DNA of 49,811 nt from Desulfotignum sp. (GCA_011390335.1 JAABSO010000032.1:1-49811), one strand, 5' to 3'. Shown: positions 32,919 to 41,066, numbered from the stretch's first letter. The notes: a model not told the origin generated them from the letters alone. Program-made: numbers and translations.

Positions 32919-34439
32919 CTAAATACCGGCCGGCACGGACCAGCGGATCAGGTATTGGACCACTTCATTGGTATAAATCCCCAGACCGAACAGGGCAGCA
33001 CCGGTAAAAACCAGGGGCAGCAGCATAGTCAGGGGTGCCTCCTGCATACGGATTTTCAAGGCGGCGGCGTGGGGTTTTCCGCTGCCCTGTTCCGTCACTG
33101 CATCATCCAGACGGCCGAAAAAAGCCCTCTCCAGCAGCTTGAAAAACAGCACCGCCGCCACCAGGCCGGCAATGAGCAAGGCCGCTATAAAAACCCATGC
33201 CCCGGCCTGCACCGCTCCCTGGAGCAGGTACCATTTGGAAAAAAAACCGCAGGTGGGGGGAATGCCCACAACAGATGCCGCAGCGACCAGAAACACCCCC
33301 GCAGTTACCGGCATCCGCTGGAAAATCCCCTGCATGGCGGAGGCCGTACTTTCTCCGGTCCGGTAAATGATGGCCCCCACCGCCATAAACAGGCACAGTG
33401 TCATGAGGCCGTCGGCCAGAATATGATACACTGCTCCGGTGTAGCCGGCGGTGTTGGCCAGCCAGGCCCCGCCGGTGAGATATCCGATCTCCGCCACGAT
33501 GATGTAGGCCAGCATCTTGCGCAGGTCCCGCTGGGCCAGGGCCGTGATCATGCCCAATACGGCAGCGGTGGATGCCAGATAAATCACCAGCCGGCTCCAG
33601 GCGATCTGCTGGAAAATATAGTCGGCCGAAAATACCGTGAACATGATCCGAAGCATCACATAGACACTGACCTTGGTCATGAGCGGAGCGATCAGACAGG
33701 CGGTGGTGGTACCGGCCCTGCTGTAAGCATTGGGCAGCCAGGCATGGAGGGGAAACAGCGCCATTTTGATCCAGACCCCGAGAATGATCAGGGTGAATCC
33801 GATGCGCACATTGACCGATTCCTTAAGTTCCGGCCGACTGAGGATCTCGGCCAGATCGGCCATGTTCAGGGAGCCGGTCATTATATAGATGTATCCCACG
33901 CCCAGCAGATAAAAGCTGGCACCGATGGTGCCCATCACCAGGTACCGGAAGGTGGCGTAATACGCCTTTCCCTTGCCCCGGGCCAGCAGGCCGTAGCTGG
34001 AAAGCGCGGAAATTTCCAGCAGCACGTACAGATTGAATACATCCCCGGTAGCGGTCATCCCCAGAAGACCGGCTACCAGCAGGGCGAACAGGGCATAATA
34101 GTGGTTCAGCCGGTCCGGATTGTCCTGCCGGGCCGTGTGCATGGAATAAATGGCCGTGAGCAGGGCGCAGGCACTGATCAATACCAGGACCCCGGCACTC
34201 AGGTGGTCGATCACCAGTTCGATGCCCATGGGCGGCATCCAGTCCCCCATGCGGTAGTGAACGGCCTGGCCTGCCTGCACCACCTGCACCAGGGTGGCCA
34301 GGGCCGCTGCCAGGGATACGGCAATGGCGATGATCAGCAGGCCGTAAGCGGCCCGGTGGCCCAAAGGACCGATCAGGGTCAGTACCAGGGAGGCGAACAC
34401 CGGCACCACAAGCATGAAGGCAGGGGCCTGATCCATCAT
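32919..34439 (-). CDS. mrpD: Mrp-type antiporter subunit, first MrpD-like protein
   Basis: A 506-residue membrane protein with about fourteen helices of the NuoN/MrpD type. It has DVFNLYVLLEISALSSYGLLA with its Glu, FPLHAWLPNAYSRAGTTTACLI and MTKVSVYVMLRI with its Lys. It overlaps mrpC by 4 bp, the normal C-D order of Mrp operons. Mrp complexes exchange Na+ (or K+) for H+ across the cytoplasmic membrane. Confidence 0.9.
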   Translation of the reverse strand: MMDQAPAFMLVVPVFASLVLTLIGPLGHRAAYGLLIIAIAVSLAAALATLVQVVQAGQAVHYRMGDWMPPMGIELVIDHLSAGVLVLISACALLTAIYSMHTARQDNPDRLNHYYALFALLVAGLLGMTATGDVFNLYVLLEISALSSYGLLARGKGKAYYATFRYLVMGTIGASFYLLGVGYIYIMTGSLNMADLAEILSRPELKESVNVRIGFTLIILGVWIKMALFPLHAWLPNAYSRAGTTTACLIAPLMTKVSVYVMLRIMFTVFSADYIFQQIAWSRLVIYLASTAAVLGMITALAQRDLRKMLAYIIVAEIGYLTGGAWLANTAGYTGAVYHILADGLMTLCLFMAVGAIIYRTGESTASAMQGIFQRMPVTAGVFLVAAASVVGIPPTCGFFSKWYLLQGAVQAGAWVFIAALLIAGLVAAVLFFKLLERAFFGRLDDAVTEQGSGKPHAAALKIRMQEAPLTMLLPLVFTGAALFGLGIYTNEVVQYLIRWSVPAGI

Positions 34440-34825
34440 TTGCGCATATCCTCCAGGATCTCATCCTCCTCAATGGTGCCGTGGACCCGCTGAATCTTCT
34501 GCAAAAGAGCCAGGGCCACCCCCAGCACGGCCACCCCCACCACGATGGCGGTGAGAATCAATACATGGGGCAGCGGGTTTGCATAGGCGGTGGCATCCAG
34601 CAGGGGCTGCTTATCCAAAGAAAACTTGACAATCGGCACTGTAGCCCCCCGCTTGACCCCGATGGACACGATAAACAGCAGAATGGCGGTTTGAAAGATC
34701 ACCATTCCAATTATTTTTTTCATCAGGTTGTTGCGAACGATGATCCCGAACAAGCCGATAAAGAGCAGCACGATAGCGGCCCAGTAGTTGTATTTGGCGA
34801 TTATGAAAAAAAACAGGTCATCCAT
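34436..34825 (-). CDS. mrpC: Mrp antiporter subunit MrpC
   Basis: A 129-residue NuoK-like protein with three membrane helices (YNYWAAIVLLFIGLFGIIV, IGMVIFQTAILLFIVSIG and ILTAIVVGVAVLGVALAL). The loop containing PLPHVLILTAIVVG is the MrpC/NuoK signature. The ATG at 34825 leaves 4 bp after the upstream gene. It overlaps mrpD by 4 bp. Confidence 0.9.
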   Translation of the reverse strand: MDDLFFFIIAKYNYWAAIVLLFIGLFGIIVRNNLMKKIIGMVIFQTAILLFIVSIGVKRGATVPIVKFSLDKQPLLDATAYANPLPHVLILTAIVVGVAVLGVALALLQKIQRVHGTIEEDEILEDMRK

Positions 34826-34829
34826 GGCG

Positions 34830-35861
34830 TTACAACCCGTCTTCCAGATCGCCGCCTGAGGCGAGATCATAATACAGCGATACCATCACAGCCATCACGG
34901 TGATCCCCACCCCGACCTCCACCGCCAGGATACCATGGGACCGGGCCATCACCTCGGAAACCCCGAGAACGCCTGCCAGGGCCGCATATCCCAGAAAATT
35001 CCATCCCATTACCAGGCAGACAGCACCGATTCCGGCATACAGCAGGACCCCCCCGGCACAGCACCACTGCACTGCATGTTCCCGAAACCGGTTCATGGAG
35101 AACTTCAGGTTGTAGCACAGCGCCAGCAGGATAAAGCTTGCGCCGAAGATCACCCCGCCCTGGAACCCGCCCCCGGGGCTGTAATGGCCGTGGCACAGCA
35201 CATACAGCGCAAAAATCTGCATCACCGGAATGATGGACTGGGCAGCCCCCCGCAACACCGTGTCCCGGCCTTCCCGTTTGGGACGCAGGTGCAGCACCTT
35301 CCGGTGCTTGTGAGAGGTGCGGCGCAGTATCACCATGACCACCAGGGCCGCGGCAAAAACCACCACCGCCTCGAACATGGTGTCATAACTCCGGTAATCC
35401 GCCAGCACCGCGGTCACCACGTTGGGGGTGGCGGTTTCATGATACGCCTGTTCGATATATCCGGGCGACAGATGGGTGCTGGCCGGAGAGGCCGGGTCAG
35501 CCCAGTTCGGCAGATCCCGGGTCGCGTTAATCATCATCACGGCGCAGATCACCGCAGTGACCAGGGTGAGCTGCTTGATTCCCTGCTCTCCGGGCCGGTC
35601 TTTCTTGATCCACCGGTTGATATACTGGGCCGTGCCCAGAAAAATCACCGTGCTGATGGCGGCCCCCACCGCTGCTTCGGTGAACGCCACATCCACCGCC
35701 ATCATATGGGTCCACATCAGACAGATGAGAAAACTGTACACCCCGGTCACAATGGCGCTGCTGAGCAATCCTTCCAGGGCAAGGGCCGTGACGGCGCAGA
35801 TCACCATCATCAACAGAACCAGGATATCAAATTGCCACAGCAGGCTGGCATCCCAGGTCAT
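34830..35861 (-). CDS. mrpB: Fusion of MrpA C-terminal (DUF4040/MbhD-MbhE-like) domain with MrpB
   Basis: A 343-residue protein. Residues 10-75 form a DUF4040/MbhD-type domain (ALALEGLLSSAIVTGVYSF ... DVAFTEAAVGAAISTVIFLG). Residues about 145-190 resemble the MbhE/MrpA tail (NVVTAVLADYRSYDTMFEA). Residues 205-340 form the MrpB domain (FALYVLCHGHYSPGGGFQGG). Typical Mrp has these first parts at the end of MrpA. Here they are split from the pump subunit and joined to MrpB, as in modular Mbh-like or Group 2 operons. Confidence 0.88.
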   Translation of the reverse strand: MTWDASLLWQFDILVLLMMVICAVTALALEGLLSSAIVTGVYSFLICLMWTHMMAVDVAFTEAAVGAAISTVIFLGTAQYINRWIKKDRPGEQGIKQLTLVTAVICAVMMINATRDLPNWADPASPASTHLSPGYIEQAYHETATPNVVTAVLADYRSYDTMFEAVVVFAAALVVMVILRRTSHKHRKVLHLRPKREGRDTVLRGAAQSIIPVMQIFALYVLCHGHYSPGGGFQGGVIFGASFILLALCYNLKFSMNRFREHAVQWCCAGGVLLYAGIGAVCLVMGWNFLGYAALAGVLGVSEVMARSHGILAVEVGVGITVMAVMVSLYYDLASGGDLEDGL

Positions 35862-35866
35862 TTTTT

Positions 35867-36256
35867 TTATCCCTTCAAATCTTCCGGGTAGAACCCGTTA
35901 TCCAGGTTTTCTTCGTCTCTTTCAGTGCTGTTGTCTTTTGTCGGCCTGGTCCAGTAAGGCACCCGGAACTCGTATCCGGCATCGATAATGGCGTGGGTGG
36001 CGGTGGGACTGGCAATAAAGATGTAAAAAACGATCAGCAGCAGCTTGCCTGCGGTCAGAAGGGTGTCTCCGCTGAAATCCCGTAAAAGGAACAGGATCGC
36101 TCCTCCCAGAAACAGGGTGGTGGAAAGGGTGTCTCCCTTGCCGGCGGCATGGACCCGGGAGTAGAAATCAGGGAACCGGATGAGTCCCACTGTGGTGGCC
36201 ACAAAAAATAACAGCCCGGTGAGCATTGCGAGAATGACCAGAATATCGAATATCAT
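35867..36256 (-). CDS. mrpG: Mrp antiporter subunit MrpG
   Basis: A 129-residue protein with three membrane helices and the MrpG signature TTVGLIRFPDFYSRVHAAGKGDTLSTTLFL. The C-terminal tail (about 35 residues, charged) is longer than usual. It overlaps mrpF by 4 bp and lies 5 bp before the MrpB fusion gene. Confidence 0.9.
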   Translation of the reverse strand: MIFDILVILAMLTGLLFFVATTVGLIRFPDFYSRVHAAGKGDTLSTTLFLGGAILFLLRDFSGDTLLTAGKLLLIVFYIFIASPTATHAIIDAGYEFRVPYWTRPTKDNSTERDEENLDNGFYPEDLKG

Positions 36257-36633
36257 GGGATTTCCTTTCGGCCCGGATCTGATGCCGTCACAGGTGCATC
36301 CGCCTCTTCCACCTCGGGACCGGCGGATGGCGCCACCAGCGTTTCTCTGGAATCAGCCGGGACCGGTTGGGCAAGACGTTGGTAAAAACGGGCCGCAGCA
36401 ATGGTGGTGATAAAATTGAGCAACGCATAGGCCAGAGTGATGTCTATGAACAGATCCACCCGGCCGTCGATGACTCCGATGAGCACTATGAGAACCGTGG
36501 TTTTGGTTCCGATGACATTCATTCCGAGCATCCGGTCGATGACCGTAGGACCGGCCACCACCCGGTAGAGATTGCACAGCATCAAAAACAGAATGGCCAC
36601 TGCCATAGCGATAAAGAACGGTTCCAGGTTCAT
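36253..36633 (-). CDS. mrpF: Mrp antiporter subunit MrpF
   Basis: A 126-residue protein with three membrane helices and the MrpF motif YRVVAGPTVIDRMLGMNVIGTK. The family is usually about 90 residues; the extra 35 residues are a hydrophilic Pro/Asp-rich tail. It overlaps mrpE by 4 bp. Confidence 0.9.
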   Translation of the reverse strand: MNLEPFFIAMAVAILFLMLCNLYRVVAGPTVIDRMLGMNVIGTKTTVLIVLIGVIDGRVDLFIDITLAYALLNFITTIAAARFYQRLAQPVPADSRETLVAPSAGPEVEEADAPVTASDPGRKEIP

Positions 36634-37133
36634 CGGGACCCGCCTTCAAACACCCAGGCGACCCAGCGTTCCATCTCACCGGGCTTCAGGCCGGCCAGAT
36701 CAGCGGAAGAGCGCCGGGTGATGGCATGGACATAAAAGACATCATCTTCGATTCTGACACTCACCGTACCCGGGGTCAGGGTGATGGAGTTGGCCAGAAC
36801 GAACCGGGCAAAATTGGTTTTTAGAGAGGTCCTGAATTTGATGATATGAGGATCCATGTGTTTTTTGGGGTGTAATGACAGGGCCAGGCCGGCGATATGA
36901 AAATTGGCCAGGACAATCTGCCAGAAAAGCCACACCAAATATCTGAGAAAACAGGTGATTTCAACAAGAGTGGCAGCCAGTTTTTTGGTATGGCCCTCAA
37001 ACAGCAGGTCATGGGAGAGCCCGGCCACCAGACCGCTGGAAACAATCCCCATGCCGAGATGGAAAAAATCAAATTTCCCGGACATCACAATCCAGAAGGC
37101 GAGCATGACAAAAAAGGTGAATACGACCGGCAT
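36630..37133 (-). CDS. mrpE: Mrp antiporter subunit MrpE
   Basis: A 167-residue protein with two or three N-terminal membrane segments and the cytoplasmic MrpE domain (RTSLKTNFARFVLANSITLTPGT). It is the first recognisable subunit of the nine-gene operon E-F-G-B-C-D-D-small-A/D. The ATG at 37133 starts at MPVVFTFFVMLAFW; GGAG lies somewhat far, 12 nt upstream. Confidence 0.88.
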   Translation of the reverse strand: MPVVFTFFVMLAFWIVMSGKFDFFHLGMGIVSSGLVAGLSHDLLFEGHTKKLAATLVEITCFLRYLVWLFWQIVLANFHIAGLALSLHPKKHMDPHIIKFRTSLKTNFARFVLANSITLTPGTVSVRIEDDVFYVHAITRRSSADLAGLKPGEMERWVAWVFEGGSR

Positions 37134-37138
37134 GATCG

Positions 37139-37318
37139 CTATTTCTCCGGAATCGTCACAAATTGACATGCAGTTGCAGTGGTTGGGCATCTCATATAAG
37201 TATCCATTCTTTTCGGTATTTCCTCCTCGGCCAGCCAATGCCGGCGGCTTCGGGTAAACGCCAGGCACCCTGCGTGCAACTGTTTTACCGGACGCTGATA
37301 CTTATTTTCATTAGCCAT
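37139..37318 (-). CDS. Possible small Cys-containing protein in the mrpE leader
   Basis: A frame of 59 codons reads MANENKYQRPVKQLHAGC, then RRHWLAEEEIPKRMDTYM, RCPTTATACQFV, and ends 5 bp before mrpE. It looks more protein-like than its surroundings and has three Cys. No ribosome binding site is clear, and I know no family. It could be a leader gene or a chance frame. Confidence 0.3.
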   Translation of the reverse strand: MANENKYQRPVKQLHAGCLAFTRSRRHWLAEEEIPKRMDTYMRCPTTATACQFVTIPEK

Positions 37319-37392
37319 ATCATGAAAAAAAGGCTTCATCAAGTAAAACAATGGAAGAAACCATGACTTCATGCACTTGGATTATGCTTTTT

Positions 37393-37417
37393 CCGGCGAT
37401 TTTTACCATCTCGCCGG
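37393..37417. repeat. Inverted repeat CCGGCGA/TCGCCGG upstream of paralogue 2
   Basis: CCGGCGA (37393-37399) and TCGCCGG (37411-37417) form a 7-bp stem with an 11-nt loop, just before the shared upstream element. A shorter CCGG-N6-CCGG pair lies at the same place in paralogue 1. Confidence 0.45.
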
Positions 37418-37418
37418 T

Positions 37419-37451
37419 TATTTTGGTTGACAAATGAAAGGTCCTATTTTA
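37419..37451 (+). promoter_or_regulatory. Upstream element shared with the paralogue at 28.6 kb
   Basis: TATTTTGGTTGACAAATG, then six variable bases and CTATTTTA, matches 28537-28569 at nearly every non-variable position. TTGACA is at 37427-37432, about 65 nt before the start codon. It is probably the promoter and regulator site of both paralogues. Confidence 0.45.
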
Positions 37452-37496
37452 AGTCGTAAAGACAGATATCAATCAAACCAAGACAGGAGGGCACCC

Positions 37497-38165
37497 ATGG
37501 CCGTAAAACTGATGCATTACTGGACGATCACCCCTTCGAAAAATGACGAATACGCTGAATTCATAACCAGCAAATTCATTCCCGGCATCAATGGCTTAGG
37601 GATACACACGGTGGCCGGCTGGTCCGTACTGGTGGGGTCATACAGTGAAGTGATCGTGGAAACGGTCGGCAATGATCTGGATCAACTGGAAACAGCCCTG
37701 AAAAGTGCAGAATACCGCCGCCTGAAATCCGACCTGCTCAATTATATCAAGCATTACAAAACCAAAATTCTGGTGCCCCTGAAAAAAGAACAGGCGTATT
37801 CCATGGATTTTGGTGAAAAAACTATTAAATTCAACCAGATGTGGGATGTCGTCACCCGGGAAAAAGATGATTTCAAAAAATACAGACAATTTGTCATTTC
37901 GAATTTTTACCCGGTACTGGAAGAGATCGGGGTCCATATTGCCGAAGAATGGGAAGTGCTCATCGGAGACGGTCCAAGAACTATCTGTGAGGGACGGGTC
38001 AAGGATGCGGAAACTTTGATCACCGGCCTTCAGAGCGACAAATTCCGCCAGGCAAAGGAAAGACTCAAAACCCGTGTTGAAAATTATGAAAGCCGCATCC
38101 TGTCCTTTCATATTGTCAGACAAGTGGACGGTTCGTCAGAAAAATACCACATTGTTGACGATTGA
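37497..38165 (+). CDS. Conserved protein of unknown function, tandem-repeat type, paralogue 2
   Basis: A 222-residue protein, close paralogue of the one at 28656: AVKLMHYWTITPSKNDEYAEF, HTVAGWSVLVGSYSEVI and IKFNQMWDVVTREKDDF match it closely. It has the same internal duplication, no signal peptide and no Cys-based motif. AGGAGG precedes the ATG at 37497. The shared upstream element and the position on the other side of the Mrp operon suggest a linked role in ion or stress response. Confidence 0.75.
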   Translation: MAVKLMHYWTITPSKNDEYAEFITSKFIPGINGLGIHTVAGWSVLVGSYSEVIVETVGNDLDQLETALKSAEYRRLKSDLLNYIKHYKTKILVPLKKEQAYSMDFGEKTIKFNQMWDVVTREKDDFKKYRQFVISNFYPVLEEIGVHIAEEWEVLIGDGPRTICEGRVKDAETLITGLQSDKFRQAKERLKTRVENYESRILSFHIVRQVDGSSEKYHIVDD

Positions 38166-38224
38166 TACCGCAAGATTGGGCCAGAGGTGCCGATGATGTC
38201 GCACCAGCACCCCTGACCCGCCCT

Positions 38225-38362
38225 TATCCCCCTTTGCCGTGCAGAATATCCTTGCGGTGCCCGGTGGTGTAGGGAGACGCTCCCCGCCACAGTCAGTGGG
38301 CGTTTTTGAGCATGTCTTCCCCTTGGGTATCATGGCACTCCAGACAGGCTTTGGTCACCTAC
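38225..38362 (-). pseudogene. Decayed multihaem cytochrome c fragment
   Basis: On the minus strand the frame reads KACLECHDTQGEDMLKNAH, a stop, then LWRGASPYTTGHRKDILHGK. CLECH is a haem-binding CxxCH, and the following text resembles octahaem-type cytochromes. Neither a start nor further haem motifs were found, and the frame has a stop. It is a short relic. Confidence 0.4.
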
Positions 38363-38600
38363 CTTTATCGGGCGGCACCATCTACCCAGGCACCTGATTG
38401 ATGCGCCCCTCCCGGACCAGGAACCTGTTATCCCCAAGGACACCAAACCCTTTGTACCTGATGAAAAAGCCGCTCTGATTCAGGCCTTAAAAAAAACAAA
38501 CGGCAACCAAACCCAGGCGGCCCGGCTGCTCAGCGTCACCCGGGTCACAGTGTGGAACCGCATGAAGAAACACGGCATTGACCTGAAGCGGGTGCTGTAG
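38363..38600 (+). pseudogene. C-terminal remnant of a sigma-54-dependent (NtrC-type) regulator
   Basis: The frame reads HHLPRHLIDAP, continues through PFVPDEKAALIQALKKTNGN, then QTQAARLLSVTRVTVWNRMK and ends KHGIDLKRVL at a TAG at 38598-38600. This is the Fis-type helix-turn-helix of NtrC-family activators with the linker from the AAA+ domain. The AAA+ and receiver parts are absent, so it is a truncated relic. Confidence 0.7.
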
Positions 38601-38672
38601 GTTTAACCGGTTTTCACCCGCTTTTTCATGACAGGTCCGCTGATGTCCTGTTGGGTTATGTGAGTTGTCTAA

Positions 38673-39074
38673 TTATTCTGTCTGTATCTGTGCAGACACC
38701 TCAAACCGGGGCGGATTGAGGATATTGCGTTTCACCGTGCACAGACCTGCGGTTTTCTCCACGGCTGATCTGTATTTTTCAGGAAATCCCGGCGGCAGGC
38801 TGATCTGGATGTGCACGGTTTCCACCAGGTGGGTCTGTTCATTTCTGTCAAAAGAAAGAGACATTTTCATGCCTGTGGTATCGATGTTTCGTTCTTCACA
38901 AAAGTATATAACATAAATACCGGCACAGGTTCCCATGGAGGACAAAAACAGATCAAAGGGTTCCGGTGCGCTGCCGTCTCCCCCCTCATCTTTGGGTTGA
39001 TCTGTTTCAACTGAGAATCCCTTATATAGGGAAACAACCTTTTTATTGCCGGGAAATGAAATCTCCATGGTCAT
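38673..39074 (-). CDS. OsmC/Ohr-family protein
   Basis: A 133-residue protein of the OsmC/Ohr fold, which includes thiol peroxidases for organic hydroperoxides. Two Cys at family positions are seen: C50 in LFLSSMGTCAG and C112 in TAGLCTVKRNI. It belongs to the YhfA-like subgroup by its motifs. The ATG at 39074 has AAGGAG 8 nt upstream. It stands alone next to decayed sequence. Confidence 0.85.
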   Translation of the reverse strand: MTMEISFPGNKKVVSLYKGFSVETDQPKDEGGDGSAPEPFDLFLSSMGTCAGIYVIYFCEERNIDTTGMKMSLSFDRNEQTHLVETVHIQISLPPGFPEKYRSAVEKTAGLCTVKRNILNPPRFEVSAQIQTE

Positions 39075-39528
39075 CAGCACATCTCCTTGACTAATTGCAT
39101 ATCAACAATAACTTTCAACATGAAGTTCCTTAATATCCTGTTTTCACGCCTTTGTAAAATCAATCGGGCGGGAATCCCGGGGCAGCTCCTGGCGGTATCA
39201 AGCTGTCCCGGGACCCCGATGGCGCTTCAGATTCTGGAGGTAAGTAAATGCCTTTACTCTATCTGATCACCGTTATAATTCAAAAGCACATTTTATGCCA
39301 GACCACATTAATTTACGCCAGTTTTTCCACCGGGTACCGTAATCCTCACCCAGACCACGGCTTGAAAGAAGAGGTGTTGAAAGCTGCTGTCCATTCAGAT
39401 ATCAGAAATCGCGGTTACAGGCAGCGTTAAACTTTTCACCAATGTGCCGCCCCCGGTGGCAGCTTCCTGCCGTGCAAAACCATCTCCTGGTACCATTTTA
39501 TCGGAGAGCCCTGCTGTTTCAGCGACTA

Positions 39529-39719
39529 GTGTCGGGCGGTCCCTGTGGATTGAATCCCATTCTGCGGCTGTTTGTTACATGGTGTTGGGCATGCAAAGCG
39601 GTAAAAACGTCAAACTGTATGAGGACATACCTGCCCGCAGTTTTTGACGTTCAGCGCAGCATACCCTACACCATGTCAAACAGGGCAGACGGATGAGACA
39701 CACAGGGACCGCCCGACAC
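39529..39719. mobile_element. MITE-like element with 19-bp perfect terminal inverted repeats
   Basis: GTGTCGGGCGGTCCCTGTG at 39529-39547 is repeated in inverted form at 39701-39719 with no mismatch. The interior also folds on itself: GTTACATGGTGTTGGGCATGC pairs imperfectly with a stretch near 39658-39680, and AACGTCAAACTG with CAGTTTTTGACGTT. The element is 191 bp and encodes no protein. No clear target duplication was seen. Confidence 0.65.
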
Positions 39720-39741
39720 GGGTCTTTGACCACAAAGACCC
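39720..39741. repeat. Hairpin GGGTCTTTG-ACCA-CAAAGACCC
   Basis: A perfect 9-bp inverted repeat with a 4-nt loop directly abuts the MITE-like element. It may be a terminator-like structure or the target hairpin into which the element inserted. Confidence 0.55.
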
Positions 39742-40181
39742 TTAAACACGGATCCCAGCTCCGAAAGATTGTCCTACAGCTGCTGCAGGCGATCATCCCC
39801 TTCTGACGGAACTGATCTTCGAAATCCTGCAAACGTTACCTTTTCACACCGGTAACGCTATAAAACGTCACGCCAATCATGATACCCCAGAAATCACAGC
39901 CGCCTTTCCCAAACCGTTGCAAACATGCAAACCCTTTGCGTACAGGATATGAAAAACGCGACTGTCTTTCCATTCGGCGGCTGGCAGGAAATATTGCAGA
40001 AAACTACCCTTTCCCACCTGTATAAACCCGGGCTATTCCCTGCCCGGCTTCATGTCCGCATGATGCGGCGAGATCATGTAATTTTTCCATATAGATGACC
40101 GATTAATAGGTAATGAACCGGTTTGCGGTATCAACGCCCATAAACGGGCCATCATTTCAGTCAACCAGCATGCAATAATGC

Positions 40182-40210
40182 TTGACAATGAAGCGGTATT
40201 TCATATATGT
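40182..40210 (+). promoter_or_regulatory. Promoter for the TrmB-like regulator and aminotransferase
   Basis: TTGACA (40182-40187) with an AT-rich -10 region near 40204-40210 (TATATG or ATATGT, spacer 16-17 nt). It overlaps the start of the operator palindrome. Confidence 0.5.
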
Positions 40211-40228
40211 TGCTATTAAGGTAGCAAC
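40209..40228. promoter_or_regulatory. Candidate operator GTTGCTA-TTAAGG-TAGCAAC
   Basis: A perfect 7-bp inverted repeat with a 6-bp spacer covers the -10 box and predicted start of transcription, 38 nt before the regulator's GTG. Autoregulation by the TrmB-like protein is inferred. Confidence 0.55.
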
Positions 40229-40265
40229 TATTTTTTACCATTTATTTTTGTCAGGAGTACGGGCA

Positions 40266-41054
40266 GTGGAAGACAGATCCAGACTCAAAGACCTTGGGTT
40301 TTCCCAGTACGAGGCAGCCTGTTACATGGCCCTGGTGGGAAATCACCCGGTGAACGGATCTCAGTTGAGCAAAATATCCGGCATTGCCAGGTCCCGTATT
40401 TATGATGTGCTGCGCAGCCTGACAGTCAAAGGCTTTGTCATCGAAGTCAACACCGGCCTGTATGCACCGCTGCCGGCAGATGAACTGGTGCGGCGGCTGC
40501 GGAGAAATTTTAACGCCACCATCCAGGCGTTTGAAGACGAAATCGCCAAGGCCGGTCGGCAGGATGATTTTGAGTTCATCTGGACCCTGACCGGGTATGA
40601 CAATGTCATGGAAAAAGCCAGGCACATGATCCAGGATGCAAAAACCGAAATTTATGCCCGGCTCTTTCCGGAGGCAGACGAACACCTGTGCAATGACCTG
40701 ATCAAGGCGGAAAAAAGAGGGGTTGCCATCCGGTACATTGCCATGGGTGACATCCCCCACAGATTTGCGGTACAGGTCACCCATCCGGACCATGAAAACC
40801 TGATCGCAACCATCGGGGGCCGGTCTTTTGACATCATCACCGACAAGGGTGAAGCCCTGGTGGGCATATTTGGAGTGGGCAATGAAAACGCTTCGCCCAT
40901 AAACTGGACCCGGAACCAGTGGTTTGTAGTAGCCAATCGAGACAGCCTGCGCCACGATTTTTACCATTGTTTTCTGGAAAAAACCCTGGACAGACACCAG
41001 GGCCTGACAAATGAAGAAAAACAATTATACCAACTCATCAAAAAAGACAATTAA
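40266..41054 (+). CDS. TrmB-family transcriptional regulator
   Basis: A 262-residue regulator. The N-terminal winged helix (LKDLGFSQYEAACYMALVG ... SQLSKISGIARSRIYDVLRSLTVKGFV) is of TrmB type. A coiled-coil region and a C-terminal effector domain like the phospholipase-D-like TrmB sensor follow. The start is GTG at 40266 with AGGAG 8 nt upstream. It is 12 bp before the aminotransferase gene, which it probably controls together with itself. Confidence 0.83.
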   Translation: MEDRSRLKDLGFSQYEAACYMALVGNHPVNGSQLSKISGIARSRIYDVLRSLTVKGFVIEVNTGLYAPLPADELVRRLRRNFNATIQAFEDEIAKAGRQDDFEFIWTLTGYDNVMEKARHMIQDAKTEIYARLFPEADEHLCNDLIKAEKRGVAIRYIAMGDIPHRFAVQVTHPDHENLIATIGGRSFDIITDKGEALVGIFGVGNENASPINWTRNQWFVVANRDSLRHDFYHCFLEKTLDRHQGLTNEEKQLYQLIKKDN

Positions 41055-41066
41055 GGAGAAGGGGCC

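Larger units (their letters stand above)
39075..40265. other. Long gene-poor region with MITE-like repeat
   Basis: Between the OsmC gene and the TrmB-like regulator, 1.2 kb holds no convincing gene. It contains a 191-bp inverted-repeat element (39529-39719), a hairpin (39720-39741) and the regulator's promoter and operator. A short frame near 39940-40025 (YEKRDCLSIRRLAGNIAENY) looks coding-like but is not placed in a family. Confidence 0.5.

Noticed and set aside
32805..34493. Long plus-strand frame of 562 codons opposite mrpD
   Set aside because: It is Gly/His/Gln-rich, has no ribosome binding site and mirrors GC-biased codons of the membrane-protein genes on the other strand.
38293..38295. 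In-frame TGA of the cytochrome fragment as a second selenocysteine
   Set aside because: The fragment lacks a start, other haem motifs and downstream continuity, and no GGUC-type hairpin follows. It is better read as a decayed gene.
39940..40025. Short coding-like frame (YEKRDCLSIRRLAGNIAENY) as a gene
   Set aside because: It has no start, no ribosome binding site and no recognised family. At most it is a relic.
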